The translations under genes and the position numbers were made by a program. Under the pieces are notes generated by a model that was not told the origin of the DNA, did not search any database, and saw nothing but the letters and a program-made list of their open reading frames with translations. This document shows positions 14,493 to 21,520 of a stretch of 23,218 nt of DNA, one piece after another (the first letter of the stretch is position 1; each line of letters starts with the position of its first letter). This DNA comes from JBBRTJ01 sp038244535 (GTDB lineage: Bacteria > Actinomycetota > Acidimicrobiia > Acidimicrobiales > Ilumatobacteraceae), in NCBI GenBank assembly GCA_038244535.1, contig JBBRTJ010000062.1:1-23218 (forward strand). Reading direction: 5' to 3'.

Positions 14493-17400
14493 TCACCCGT
14501 CGCCGAGGAGGCGCTCGACGTCGTCCTCGGTCATCCCGTCGAGCTCGGCGAGCAGCGCCGCGAGCTCGTCGTCCTCGTCGAGAGCGCCGGGCTGAGACGC
14601 GTCGGTACCGGCCAGGAGGTCGTTCACGATCTCGGCGAGCCCGGCCACCGTCGGCGCGATGAAGAGCGCGTGGAGTGGCAGCTCGACGCCGACGGCCTGG
14701 CGAGCCCGAGCGATGACTTGTGTGGCGAGCAGCGAATGCCCCCCGAGCGCGAAGAAGTCCTCGTGGATGCCGACCCGGTCGAGCCCGAGCACCTCGGCCC
14801 AGGCGGCGGCCAGCAGCGCTTCGGTCTCGGTGCGGGGGGCGACGTAGGGCACCGCTTCGCGGTCGGTGACGCTGTCGGGGTCGGGCAGGGCCAGCCGATC
14901 GAGCTTGCCGCTCGGTGTGAGGGGCAGTGCTTCGAGCTGGACGTAAGCCGCTGGCGCCATGAAGTCGGGGAGCTTGGCCGCCACGACGGCACGGAGCTGA
15001 TCGACGCCGGGTTGGCCGACGGCCACGACGTAGGCGACCAGGCGCTGATCGCCGCGCGAGTCGGCGCGGGCGACGACGGCGACCTGGCTGACCAGAGGGT
15101 GTTCGAGGAGGACGGCTTCGATCTCACGCGGCTCGATGCGGTAGCCGCGGATCTTGACCTGGTCGTCGACGCGACCCAGGAACTCGAGGGCGCCGTCGGG
15201 CAGGCGCCGCACCCGGTCGCCGGTTCGGTACACCCGAGCCCCCGGGCGCCATGCGTCGGCGACGAAGCGCTCGTCGGTCAGTTGGGGTTGGCCGACGTAG
15301 CCGGTGGCGACGCCGGCGCCGCCGATGAGCAGCTCGCCGGGCAGGCCGATGGGCAGCGGTTGGCCCGCCTCGTCCACGACGTCGCACGTCGTGTTGGCGA
15401 TCGGGCGACCGATCGGAACCGTCGCGGGTCGCCACGGGCCGGCGTCGAGGCCGATGTCGAACGTGCAGGCCCCGATCGTGGTCTCGGTCGGGCCGTAGTG
15501 GTTCAGCAGCGTCAGCGTCGGGGCTGCGGCCCGGATGCGCCCCACGAGGTCCCATGACGATGCCTCGCCCCCGAGGACCAGGACCTTGTCCGGTAGGACG
15601 GCGGCGCCCGCGGCTTCGAACAGGGCCCCGAGGTGCGACGGCGTGATCTTGAGGACGTCGATCGGATGGGCGACCAGGTGGGCTGCGAACGCGAAAGGGT
15701 CCATGGCCGTCTCGGCCGCCACGAGCTCGACGCAGCCGCCCGACAGGAGCGGCGGGAAGATGCACGTGTTGCCGAGGTCGGTCGAGATCGCACTGACGAC
15801 GCCGCAGCGCAGTCCGGCACCGGGCTCGACCCCAGCCGCGACTTCCAGACGTTCGGCCAGGTAGGTCGCATAGTTCACGAGGTTGGCGTGGGTGACCACG
15901 ACGCCCTTGGGTGTGCCCGTCGAACCCGACGTGTAGAGCACGTACGCGGGGTCCTCAGGCGTGACCGGCGAGTCGAGGTGGACGCGGGTGGGTGACGCCG
16001 CCGCGAGGTCGCCGGCGGGGTCGATCAGCACGGTGGCGGCGTCGTCGGGGACCAGCGAAGCCAAGGTCGCCAACGTGACGACGACGCTGGCTCCGGTCTC
16101 GTGGAGCTGGTGAGCGAGGCGGGCACGGGGATGCTCGAAGTTGAGCGGGACGTAGGCGGCTCCCGCCTTGAGGATCCCCAAGATCCCGACCATCAGGGCG
16201 GTCGAGCGGTCGATCATCAGCCCGACGCTCGAGCCCCGCCGGACGCCGCGCGCCGCCAAGAGGTGGGCGAGCTGGTTGGCGGCCGCGTCGAGCGCGGCAT
16301 AGCTCATGCGGTTCGTGCCAGCTCCGACAGCGTCGCGATCGGGGGTGCGCTCGACCTGTGCCTCGAAGCGGGTGGTGAAGCTCGATGCGGTGACCGGGGC
16401 GGCAGTGGCGTTGAACGAACCGACCACCTCGTCTCGGTCGGCCTCGGCGAGAAGGGCCAAGCCACTGATCGGTGCGGTCGGCGCAGCGACGGCCGCGTCG
16501 AGCAGGACGCCGATCGAATGGGCAAAGGTGGGGACGATGGATGCGGGGACCGCGGCGGGGTCGATCACGAGCTCAACCCGGTCACCGAGCCATCGCAGCT
16601 CGACGGAGAAGCGCTCGAGTCCGGCGGAGAACGCCAACGAGCCGGCGGCCGAAGCGACCGCGGCAAACGCAGGCGGTGGCGCTGCGCCCTCGCCGTAGCC
16701 GGCGCCCGGTGGTGCGAAGTCCTGCCACGTCTCGCCCTCTTGGACCTGGAGGGCGACGGCGGAGACGACCTCGGCCAAGGTGGGGTTGGCGTCGAGGTCG
16801 ACCCGTACGGGCGCGTAGCGCGAGAAGGCGCCAAGGGCGCCCTCGAGCTCGGGGTGCGAGCGACCGTCGAAGAGGGTCTCGACGCCGATGTCGGTCGCGC
16901 CTGTGGCCCGCCCGAGCCAGGCCAGCCAGGCCGCCTGGACGACGATCGCTTCAGGAGCGCCGAGCTGCTCGGCCGCAGCGCGCAGCGCGCCGACGTCAAC
17001 CGGCACCACCTGCGTCATGACGCATGAGCGCTGGCGGGTGTCGACGTCGCCTTGGAAGGGCAGTCGAGCGGCCTGGGGCACGACACGGCCGGCCCAGCGC
17101 TCGGCGGCGTGGGGCGCGTCGTCGGAGTCGGCGATGCCCTCCTGCCAAGCGCTGTAGTCGGCGTACTGGAGCGGCTCGTCGCCGGCCGCCGCGGCCTCGC
17201 TGATCTCGCTTGCCAGGATGGCCGCTGAGGCGCCGTCGGCTGCGAGCGACGTCATCGTGATCACAAGGGTGGCGTTGGCGCCGCCCGGATCGACGACCGC
17301 GAGGCGAAGCGGGGTGGCGTCGAGCGCGAAGGGTGCGGCCTCGTCAGCAAGAACTGAGGCCAGGGGCCCCGGCGCCTCGCGAGTCGCCGGCTCGAGCGCT

Positions 17401-17636
17401 TCGTGCACGACCTGGATGCCGACGACGCGGCCGGGGAACGGTGCGTACGTGGTGCGCAGGATCTCGTGACGCTTCACCGCGTCGGCCGCGGCGGCGCTGA
17501 TGGTCGCGAGCGTCGCCCCGGGGTCGAGGCGAACGGCGAGCTGCACGACGAGGTCGGCGGCATCGTTGCGGGAGCTGCCCAGGTGCCACGTTCGCGCCTG
17601 TTGGGGCGACATCAGGAAGGTCGGGGTGTCGGTCAT
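14493..17636 (-). CDS. NRPS, domain order C-A-T, predicted to activate aspartate
   Basis: This 1047-residue first gene of the operon has an ATG with GGAG 4 nt upstream. Residues 8-400 are a condensation domain (MSPQQARTWHL, RHEILRTTY), but the catalytic HHxxxDG reads TSLAADG (129-135), so both His are missing while Asp and Gly remain. Residues 422-915 are an A domain (YTSGSTGTPKG 568-578, NHYGPTETT 712-720, YRTGDRVR 803-810, catalytic Lys911 in PSGKLDR). Aligned by eye to GrsA-Phe, the ten pocket residues are D620, L621, T624, K663, V687, G689, H713, I721, G722 and K911, the classical aspartate code. Residues 935-1005 are a carrier domain (GGHS, Ser968). The end is a short acidic helix (ELAALLAELDGMTEDDVERL) that may dock to a partner. 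No thioesterase is present. Confidence 0.94.
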   Translation of the reverse strand: MTDTPTFLMSPQQARTWHLGSSRNDAADLVVQLAVRLDPGATLATISAAAADAVKRHEILRTTYAPFPGRVVGIQVVHEALEPATREAPGPLASVLADEAAPFALDATPLRLAVVDPGGANATLVITMTSLAADGASAAILASEISEAAAAGDEPLQYADYSAWQEGIADSDDAPHAAERWAGRVVPQAARLPFQGDVDTRQRSCVMTQVVPVDVGALRAAAEQLGAPEAIVVQAAWLAWLGRATGATDIGVETLFDGRSHPELEGALGAFSRYAPVRVDLDANPTLAEVVSAVALQVQEGETWQDFAPPGAGYGEGAAPPPAFAAVASAAGSLAFSAGLERFSVELRWLGDRVELVIDPAAVPASIVPTFAHSIGVLLDAAVAAPTAPISGLALLAEADRDEVVGSFNATAAPVTASSFTTRFEAQVERTPDRDAVGAGTNRMSYAALDAAANQLAHLLAARGVRRGSSVGLMIDRSTALMVGILGILKAGAAYVPLNFEHPRARLAHQLHETGASVVVTLATLASLVPDDAATVLIDPAGDLAAASPTRVHLDSPVTPEDPAYVLYTSGSTGTPKGVVVTHANLVNYATYLAERLEVAAGVEPGAGLRCGVVSAISTDLGNTCIFPPLLSGGCVELVAAETAMDPFAFAAHLVAHPIDVLKITPSHLGALFEAAGAAVLPDKVLVLGGEASSWDLVGRIRAAAPTLTLLNHYGPTETTIGACTFDIGLDAGPWRPATVPIGRPIANTTCDVVDEAGQPLPIGLPGELLIGGAGVATGYVGQPQLTDERFVADAWRPGARVYRTGDRVRRLPDGALEFLGRVDDQVKIRGYRIEPREIEAVLLEHPLVSQVAVVARADSRGDQRLVAYVVAVGQPGVDQLRAVVAAKLPDFMAPAAYVQLEALPLTPSGKLDRLALPDPDSVTDREAVPYVAPRTETEALLAAAWAEVLGLDRVGIHEDFFALGGHSLLATQVIARARQAVGVELPLHALFIAPTVAGLAEIVNDLLAGTDASQPGALDEDDELAALLAELDGMTEDDVERLLGDG

Positions 17637-18131
17637 GGCGCTCCAACTGAGGGGGAAGGTCCTCGGCCATTGGGCCGTCCACTAGGCGCGACACCATATC
17701 GGCCGCCCGCCGCCCGCCATCCGAGTTGCGGCCGGACCCCGCTGAAACAAGCCCAACGGCCCATCGATGGCGTCGCAGTCGCCGCCGAAGACCTCTACAC
17801 CGCCAGTTCGTTGCGCACGGTGTGGCTCGCCGGAGAGCTTTGCTGATGGTGCGGGTGGTTCGGCGGTCGTCGAGGTTGGGGGATCCGGGTGGCGGCTTCG
17901 GCGGCCGGCCGTGACGCATTCACTTGTTCGCGGGGCCCCTGTTCGGCACTGGAGCCGGCGACGACGCCGGCGAGGTACTCCAGGACGATGGCGCTCCACT
18001 CGGCCCGGGCGGGCGGTAGCGGGTGCTCCGTCACGTCCGGGCGCCGCGGCCGAGCTACTCGGGCGATGTTCTGGCGTAGGTTGAAATTGACGCCGTGGGT
18101 CTTGAGTCGACAGGCGCGCAGGGGGAGTGAT
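17637..18131. other. Divergent regulatory spacer between NRPS operon and response regulator
   Basis: These 495 bases separate the minus-strand NRPS operon from the plus-strand response regulator and must hold both promoters. No convincing coding sequence was found; the response regulator frame is open through part of it but without a ribosome site. Visible elements are a possible minus-strand -10 TATGGT (17693-17698), about 57 nt before the NRPS start codon; a hairpin CGGCC-ATTG-GGCCG (17664-17677); the palindrome CCATCGATGG (17761-17770); and two TGTTCG-type boxes (17923-17931 and 17938-17947). Confidence 0.6.
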
Positions 18132-18866
18132 GTGGGCACCGAACGACCATTCCTCGATGCTCTAGGCGGCAATGCTCTCGATCGAGCGCAGCCGGGCGAG
18201 GCCAGAAAGGGCCCGGCCACGGTGCTGATCGTCGATGACCATGAGCTGGTGGCCGAAGCACTGCAGCGCTCGCTTGGCGGCGAGGCCGATCTGGTCGTGG
18301 TCGGCCACGAGCTCACCGTGGCGGGCGCAGTCCGCGCTGCGCGCGAGCTCCACCCGGCGGTGATCCTGATGGACTTCCTGCTGCCGGACGGACACGGCAC
18401 AGATGCGACGCGGATCATCAAGGGGGAGCTCCCGGACACGGAGATCATCCTGCTGACCGGCGCCGCCGATGTGACGGTGCTGGCCGAAGCACTCGAGGCC
18501 GGTTGCTCGGGCTTTGTCTCGAAGGCGGGCAGCTTTCGCGAGCTGCCGCGATCGATCCGCGGGGTCTTGGATGGGGAGGTTCGGGTCCCCCGGAACATGC
18601 TCGATCAGCTGGCCGCCCACGTCCTGCCCCACCCGGCGAGGGTCCGGTCCGACCTCACCGCTCGTGAGCTCGAGATCCTGCAGCTGCTGGCTCAGGGGAG
18701 CTCGACGGGTTCCATGGTCGAGGAGCTCGTGTTGAGCGTCCACACAGTCCGCAACCACATCAGGAACATCCTCGTGAAGCTCCACGCGCAGTCTCGTCTG
18801 GAAGCCGTGGTGATCGCGACCAGGCAAGGCCTCATCGGACATGGGGACGGGCCGCCGTTGCAATGA
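18132..18866 (+). CDS. NarL/FixJ-family two-component response regulator
   Basis: The GTG at 18132 is chosen because GGGGGAG (18121-18127) lies 4 nt upstream; the frame is open further back to 17889 but that part looks non-coding. The 244-residue protein has a receiver domain at about 29-145 with the acidic pair Asp35-Asp36, phospho-acceptor Asp81 in LMDFLLPDG, Thr109 in LLTGAAD and Lys131 in FVSKAG. A LuxR-type helix-turn-helix follows at 175-232 (LTARELEILQLLAQG, VHTVRNHIRNILVKL). It should bind DNA as a phosphorylation-driven dimer. Its position, divergent from the NRPS operon and followed by a histidine kinase, makes it the best candidate regulator of the cluster. Confidence 0.92.
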   Translation: MGTERPFLDALGGNALDRAQPGEARKGPATVLIVDDHELVAEALQRSLGGEADLVVVGHELTVAGAVRAARELHPAVILMDFLLPDGHGTDATRIIKGELPDTEIILLTGAADVTVLAEALEAGCSGFVSKAGSFRELPRSIRGVLDGEVRVPRNMLDQLAAHVLPHPARVRSDLTARELEILQLLAQGSSTGSMVEELVLSVHTVRNHIRNILVKLHAQSRLEAVVIATRQGLIGHGDGPPLQ

Positions 18867-19201
18867 TTGGCGCCGGACCCCCCATGCCGCGCGTCGTCGA
18901 GCTGAGACTCACCTTCACGAAGGCTTGACCTCGGCGATCTGCTGCCGAACAAGGACCTTTGGCCCTTGTTCGGCGACATCACGGCGTGGGACAAAGAGCC
19001 CACTCGTTCACCCCAGCGTCCACCTGCCTTCCGACATCGCCCCGCTCCTTCGCGGTCGTTGCTGCTCATCGAGTCCGTCTCTCTCCAGCTTCGTGGTCGA
19101 TCGGTGGTACGTCAGATGTCCGTCCTCTCAGTGGCCCGCGCTCGGGCCTTCCCCCGGCCCGCAGCCATCCTGGTTGTCGTAGGGCTGCTCTCGTCGAGCC
19201 G
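18867..19201 (+). other. Intergenic region between response regulator and kinase
   Basis: This 335-base stretch holds no convincing gene. The kinase reading frame is open back to 18959 but the translated part is Pro/Ser/Arg-rich, lacks a ribosome site and overlaps a strong hairpin, so it is treated as untranslated. The only clear element is the 11-bp inverted repeat at 18944-18974. Confidence 0.55.
18944..18974 (+). terminator. Strong 11-bp inverted repeat after the response regulator
   Basis: The arms GCCGAACAAGG (18944-18954) and CCTTGTTCGGC (18964-18974) are perfectly complementary around a 9-nt loop, 77 nt after the response regulator stop. No T-run follows, so it would be a non-canonical terminator. 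Each arm also carries the TTGTTCGG word found upstream of the response regulator, so it may instead be an operator. Confidence 0.5.
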
Positions 19202-20551
19202 ATGAGCCGGTCCTCGGCACCGGCGCCCCCTGGCCTCCTGGAGGCTGTTCCTGACGCGATCAGCCTCGGCGCGCTCGACGCCGATGACGGCCTGGATCGC
19301 CGCCGTGGCGGTGAGCGACGGGTGATCGACAGGGCCGAGCGCGAGCGGATCCGGGCCTCGGTCGAGCGCGGGCGCGCCGAGGGCCGGCTCCAGCAGTCGC
19401 AACGGTTGGAGAGCCTCGGCCAGCTGGCCGGCGGGGTCGCCCACGACTTCAACAACCTTCTTTCGGTGATCTTGAACTACACGGCGTTCATCGGCGAGGA
19501 GGTCAGCGCGGCCGCCAACGAGCCAGATGGGGAGCGCTGGGTGGCGGTGAGCCTCGACGTCGAGCAGGTGAAGCGGGCGGCCGATCGTGCTGCTCGGCTC
19601 ACCCAGCAGCTGCTCACGTTCGGGCGCAGGGAGGTGGTGCGTCCACGGGTCCTGAACCTGAACGACGTCATCGCCGGCGTGGAGCAGCTGCTGCGGCAGA
19701 GCATCGGCGCGCAGATCGAGCTGTTGACTTCGCTCTCGCCGAACCTCCGACTCGTGCTAGCCGATCCCGGGCAGCTCGAGCAGGTCTTGGTGAACCTCGT
19801 GGTCAACAGCCGCGATGCGATGCCCGCAGGGGGAACGCTCACCATCGACACCGAGAACGTCGACCTCGCCGCTGACTCCGCCCTGTCGACGCAGCCGTAC
19901 GTACGCTTGCGGGTGACCGACACCGGCTCCGGGATGGAGCGCAGCACCCTCGACCGGGTGTTCGAGCCGTTCTTCACGACCAAGGCCAAAGGAGACGGCT
20001 ACGGACTTGGGCTGGCGACGGTCTACGGGATCGTGACGCAGGCCGCCGGCGATGTGCGGATCTACTCCAAGCCGGGTCTCGGTACCACCGTGAGCGTCCT
20101 GTTCCCCGCGACGGATCGTGATCCCAGGGCTGCGGCCATGCCTGTCGTGGCGCCCCTACGGTGCGGCGGCGAGACCGTCCTTGTCGTCGAGGATGAGGAT
20201 GCGATGCGCGAGGTCACCACTCGAATCCTCACCCGCAACGGCTACCAGGTCCTTGGCGCGGCGTCGGGAGCCGAGGCAATCGAGAGGGCGCTCGAGCACC
20301 CAGGCCGCATCGACCTCCTCTTGACCGATGTGGTGATGCCGCATCTCCTCGGCAAGGACGTTGCCGAGCAGATCGCGGCCTTGCGCCCGGAGATCCGCGT
20401 CCTCTACATGTCGGGCTACGCCCATCCCGCGCTCACGTCGCAGGGAACGCTCGACGCGGACGTGAGCCTGGTCGAGAAGCCCTTTTCGGAGCAGACGCTG
20501 CTCGCCAGGATCGACGAGGCGCTGGGTGGCCCGGTGGCTGGGCGCGACTGA
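19202..20551 (+). CDS. Hybrid histidine kinase lacking a sensor domain
   Basis: From the ATG at 19202 the protein has 449 residues. Residues 60-142 are the dimerisation/phosphotransfer domain with the H-box GGVAHDFNNLL (His81). Residues 185-303 are the ATPase domain: N-box NLVVNSRDAMP (Asn202), G1 VTDTGSGM (Asp240), F-box FEPFFTTK, and G2 GYGLGLATVYGIV. Residues 325-440 are a C-terminal receiver with Asp376 in LLLTDVVMP, Ser404 and Lys426 in VEKPF. There is no membrane segment and no complete sensor. The first 20 residues (LLEAVPDAISL) look like the beginning of a PAS domain that is then lost. The start is uncertain because no good ribosome site is visible. It lies downstream of the response regulator on the same strand but is separated by 335 bp. 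Confidence 0.88.
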   Translation: MSRSSAPAPPGLLEAVPDAISLGALDADDGLDRRRGGERRVIDRAERERIRASVERGRAEGRLQQSQRLESLGQLAGGVAHDFNNLLSVILNYTAFIGEEVSAAANEPDGERWVAVSLDVEQVKRAADRAARLTQQLLTFGRREVVRPRVLNLNDVIAGVEQLLRQSIGAQIELLTSLSPNLRLVLADPGQLEQVLVNLVVNSRDAMPAGGTLTIDTENVDLAADSALSTQPYVRLRVTDTGSGMERSTLDRVFEPFFTTKAKGDGYGLGLATVYGIVTQAAGDVRIYSKPGLGTTVSVLFPATDRDPRAAAMPVVAPLRCGGETVLVVEDEDAMREVTTRILTRNGYQVLGAASGAEAIERALEHPGRIDLLLTDVVMPHLLGKDVAEQIAALRPEIRVLYMSGYAHPALTSQGTLDADVSLVEKPFSEQTLLARIDEALGGPVAGRD

Positions 20552-20591
20552 ACCGCTCCGGCCCACTGCGCTGAGCGTTGGATTCCTTTGC

Positions 20592-20866
20592 GCGGGCGTG
20601 TGCCTGGTCCATCTGCACCAGACGGATGGTTGAGGTTGGCGATGGTGGGCGCCGCCCGGCGGTCGCACAGTGAGTGCATGGCAAGTGAACCCACCCCCCG
20701 CCAGCGGCCTCGCCTTCGGTCGCTCCTGACGCCGGGTGCCTCCCGAAGCCAAGCAGCTCAGCCCCCAGCCGGTGACGGCAGCGACCGGCTGAGCCGACCA
20801 TCCCGCTCGATCCCTCGTGGACCCTTCGCGGTCCCGTTCGAAAGGAACAACCCATGACCGCCATGT
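20592..20866 (+). repeat. Duplicated leader, copy 1
   Basis: About 275 bases are repeated at 21244-21520 in the same orientation, about 653 bp further on, at roughly five in six identical positions by eye. The last ~45 bases before the ATG, including CCCTTCGCGGTCCCG and AAAGGAACAACC, are almost identical, and the ATG with the codons ACC GCC AT is included. Possible structures are GGACC/GGTCC (20819-20834), GTTC/GAAC enclosing the ribosome site, and a CGGG-N5-CCCG hairpin whose loop differs between the copies. Confidence 0.85.
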
Positions 20867-21003
20867 CACCGCAACTGGCAACACGGTTGTCAACTGACCT
20901 CATCGACAGGGGGCGCTCCCACACCGTTGGCGCCATGAACACCCCGTGGCTCGCACCGTTGCTCGCCCTTGCCGTGGCCGTCAGCCTGGTGGCGAGCCGG
21001 TAG
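20854..21003 (+). CDS. 49-residue ORF behind the first duplicated leader
   Basis: It begins ATG ACC GCC ATG, matching the first codons of the large secreted protein at 21508, and uses the same AAAGGA ribosome site. It ends at TAG (21001-21003) after 49 residues. The C-terminal half (LAPLLALAVAVSLVA) is hydrophobic and could be a signal peptide or a membrane helix. No similarity to the larger protein is seen beyond the start. It may be a real small membrane peptide, or the stub of a duplicated secreted-protein gene that was lost. Translation of this ORF is plausible but unproven. Confidence 0.4.
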   Translation: MTAMSPQLATRLSTDLIDRGRSHTVGAMNTPWLAPLLALAVAVSLVASR

Positions 21004-21243
21004 CCGTCAAGCCCGCCGCCTCTGGCGACCCCGCGACGCGATGCCCGAAGAGCTTCGGCCGGGTCCCAGTGTTGCACCTTGGCGGTGGCGAGGCCGTCGG
21101 GTGCTGGTCGGCGCATGGAGGGCAGGTACCGAGAGCTGCACCCTTTCGGCCATCTCGACCTTCACCCGTGACGTGCCACAGCAGCGGGCCTCGGCAGCCT
21201 TGTGCGCCCGGGGTTGGCGAGGAAGGTGCGGACACGCCTCGGC
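21004..21243 (+). other. Spacer between the small ORF and the second leader
   Basis: No convincing gene is seen in these 240 bases. Frames are open on both strands, as usual at this GC content, but their translations are Arg/Pro/Ser-rich with no recognisable motif. A short hairpin CCGAA-GAGC-TTCGG occurs at 21045-21058, about 40 bases after the small ORF's stop codon. Confidence 0.4.
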
Positions 21244-21520
21244 GCGGGCGCGCGTCTGGTTCATCTGGACCAGACGGATGGTTGAGGTTGGCGATGGTGC
21301 TGGCCGCCCGGCGGTCGCACAGTGAATGCATGGCAAGCGAACCCACCCCCGTCAGCAGCGTCGAGCCCGATCACTCCTGACGCCGGGTAGTTCCCGAAGC
21401 CAACCGACTCGGCCCCCCGCCGGTGACTGGCACAGCAACCAGCTGCGCCGACCATCCCGCTCGACCCCTCGTGGACCCTTCGCGGTCCCGTTCGAAAGGA
21501 ACAACCAATGACCGCCATCC
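21244..21520 (+). repeat. Duplicated leader, copy 2 (upstream region of the secreted protein)
   Basis: This is the second copy of the leader described at 20592-20866, ending at the ATG of the large secreted protein. It holds AAAGGA (21496-21501) as the ribosome site within a small GTTC/GAAC hairpin, preceded by the GGACC/GGTCC hairpin. The 5' part (CCAGACGGATGG, GGTTGAGGTTGGCGATGG) is also strongly kept. No known riboswitch could be matched with confidence. Confidence 0.85.

Noticed and set aside
17889..18131. N-terminal extension of the response regulator by 81 residues
   Set aside because: It has no recognisable domain, and a GGGGGAG ribosome site lies just before the GTG at 18132.
18959..19201. 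N-terminal extension of the histidine kinase by 81 residues
   Set aside because: The translated part is Pro/Ser/Arg-rich, shows no sensor fold or membrane segment, has no ribosome site and begins inside the 18944-18974 hairpin.
20700..20790. Possible c-di-AMP (ydaO-type) riboswitch in the duplicated leader, suggested by CCCGAAGCC...CAGCTCA and by disA in the window
   Set aside because: The other conserved blocks I recall for this class (GGGGTGAATC-like and GTAGGG) are missing, and the CAGCTCA block is changed in copy 2. A covariance-model search would settle it.
21244..21507. Possible c-di-GMP (GEMM) riboswitch in the second leader, suggested by GCACAG and GGCAAG
   Set aside because: The hallmark GACGCAAAGCC block is absent and the spacing does not fit.
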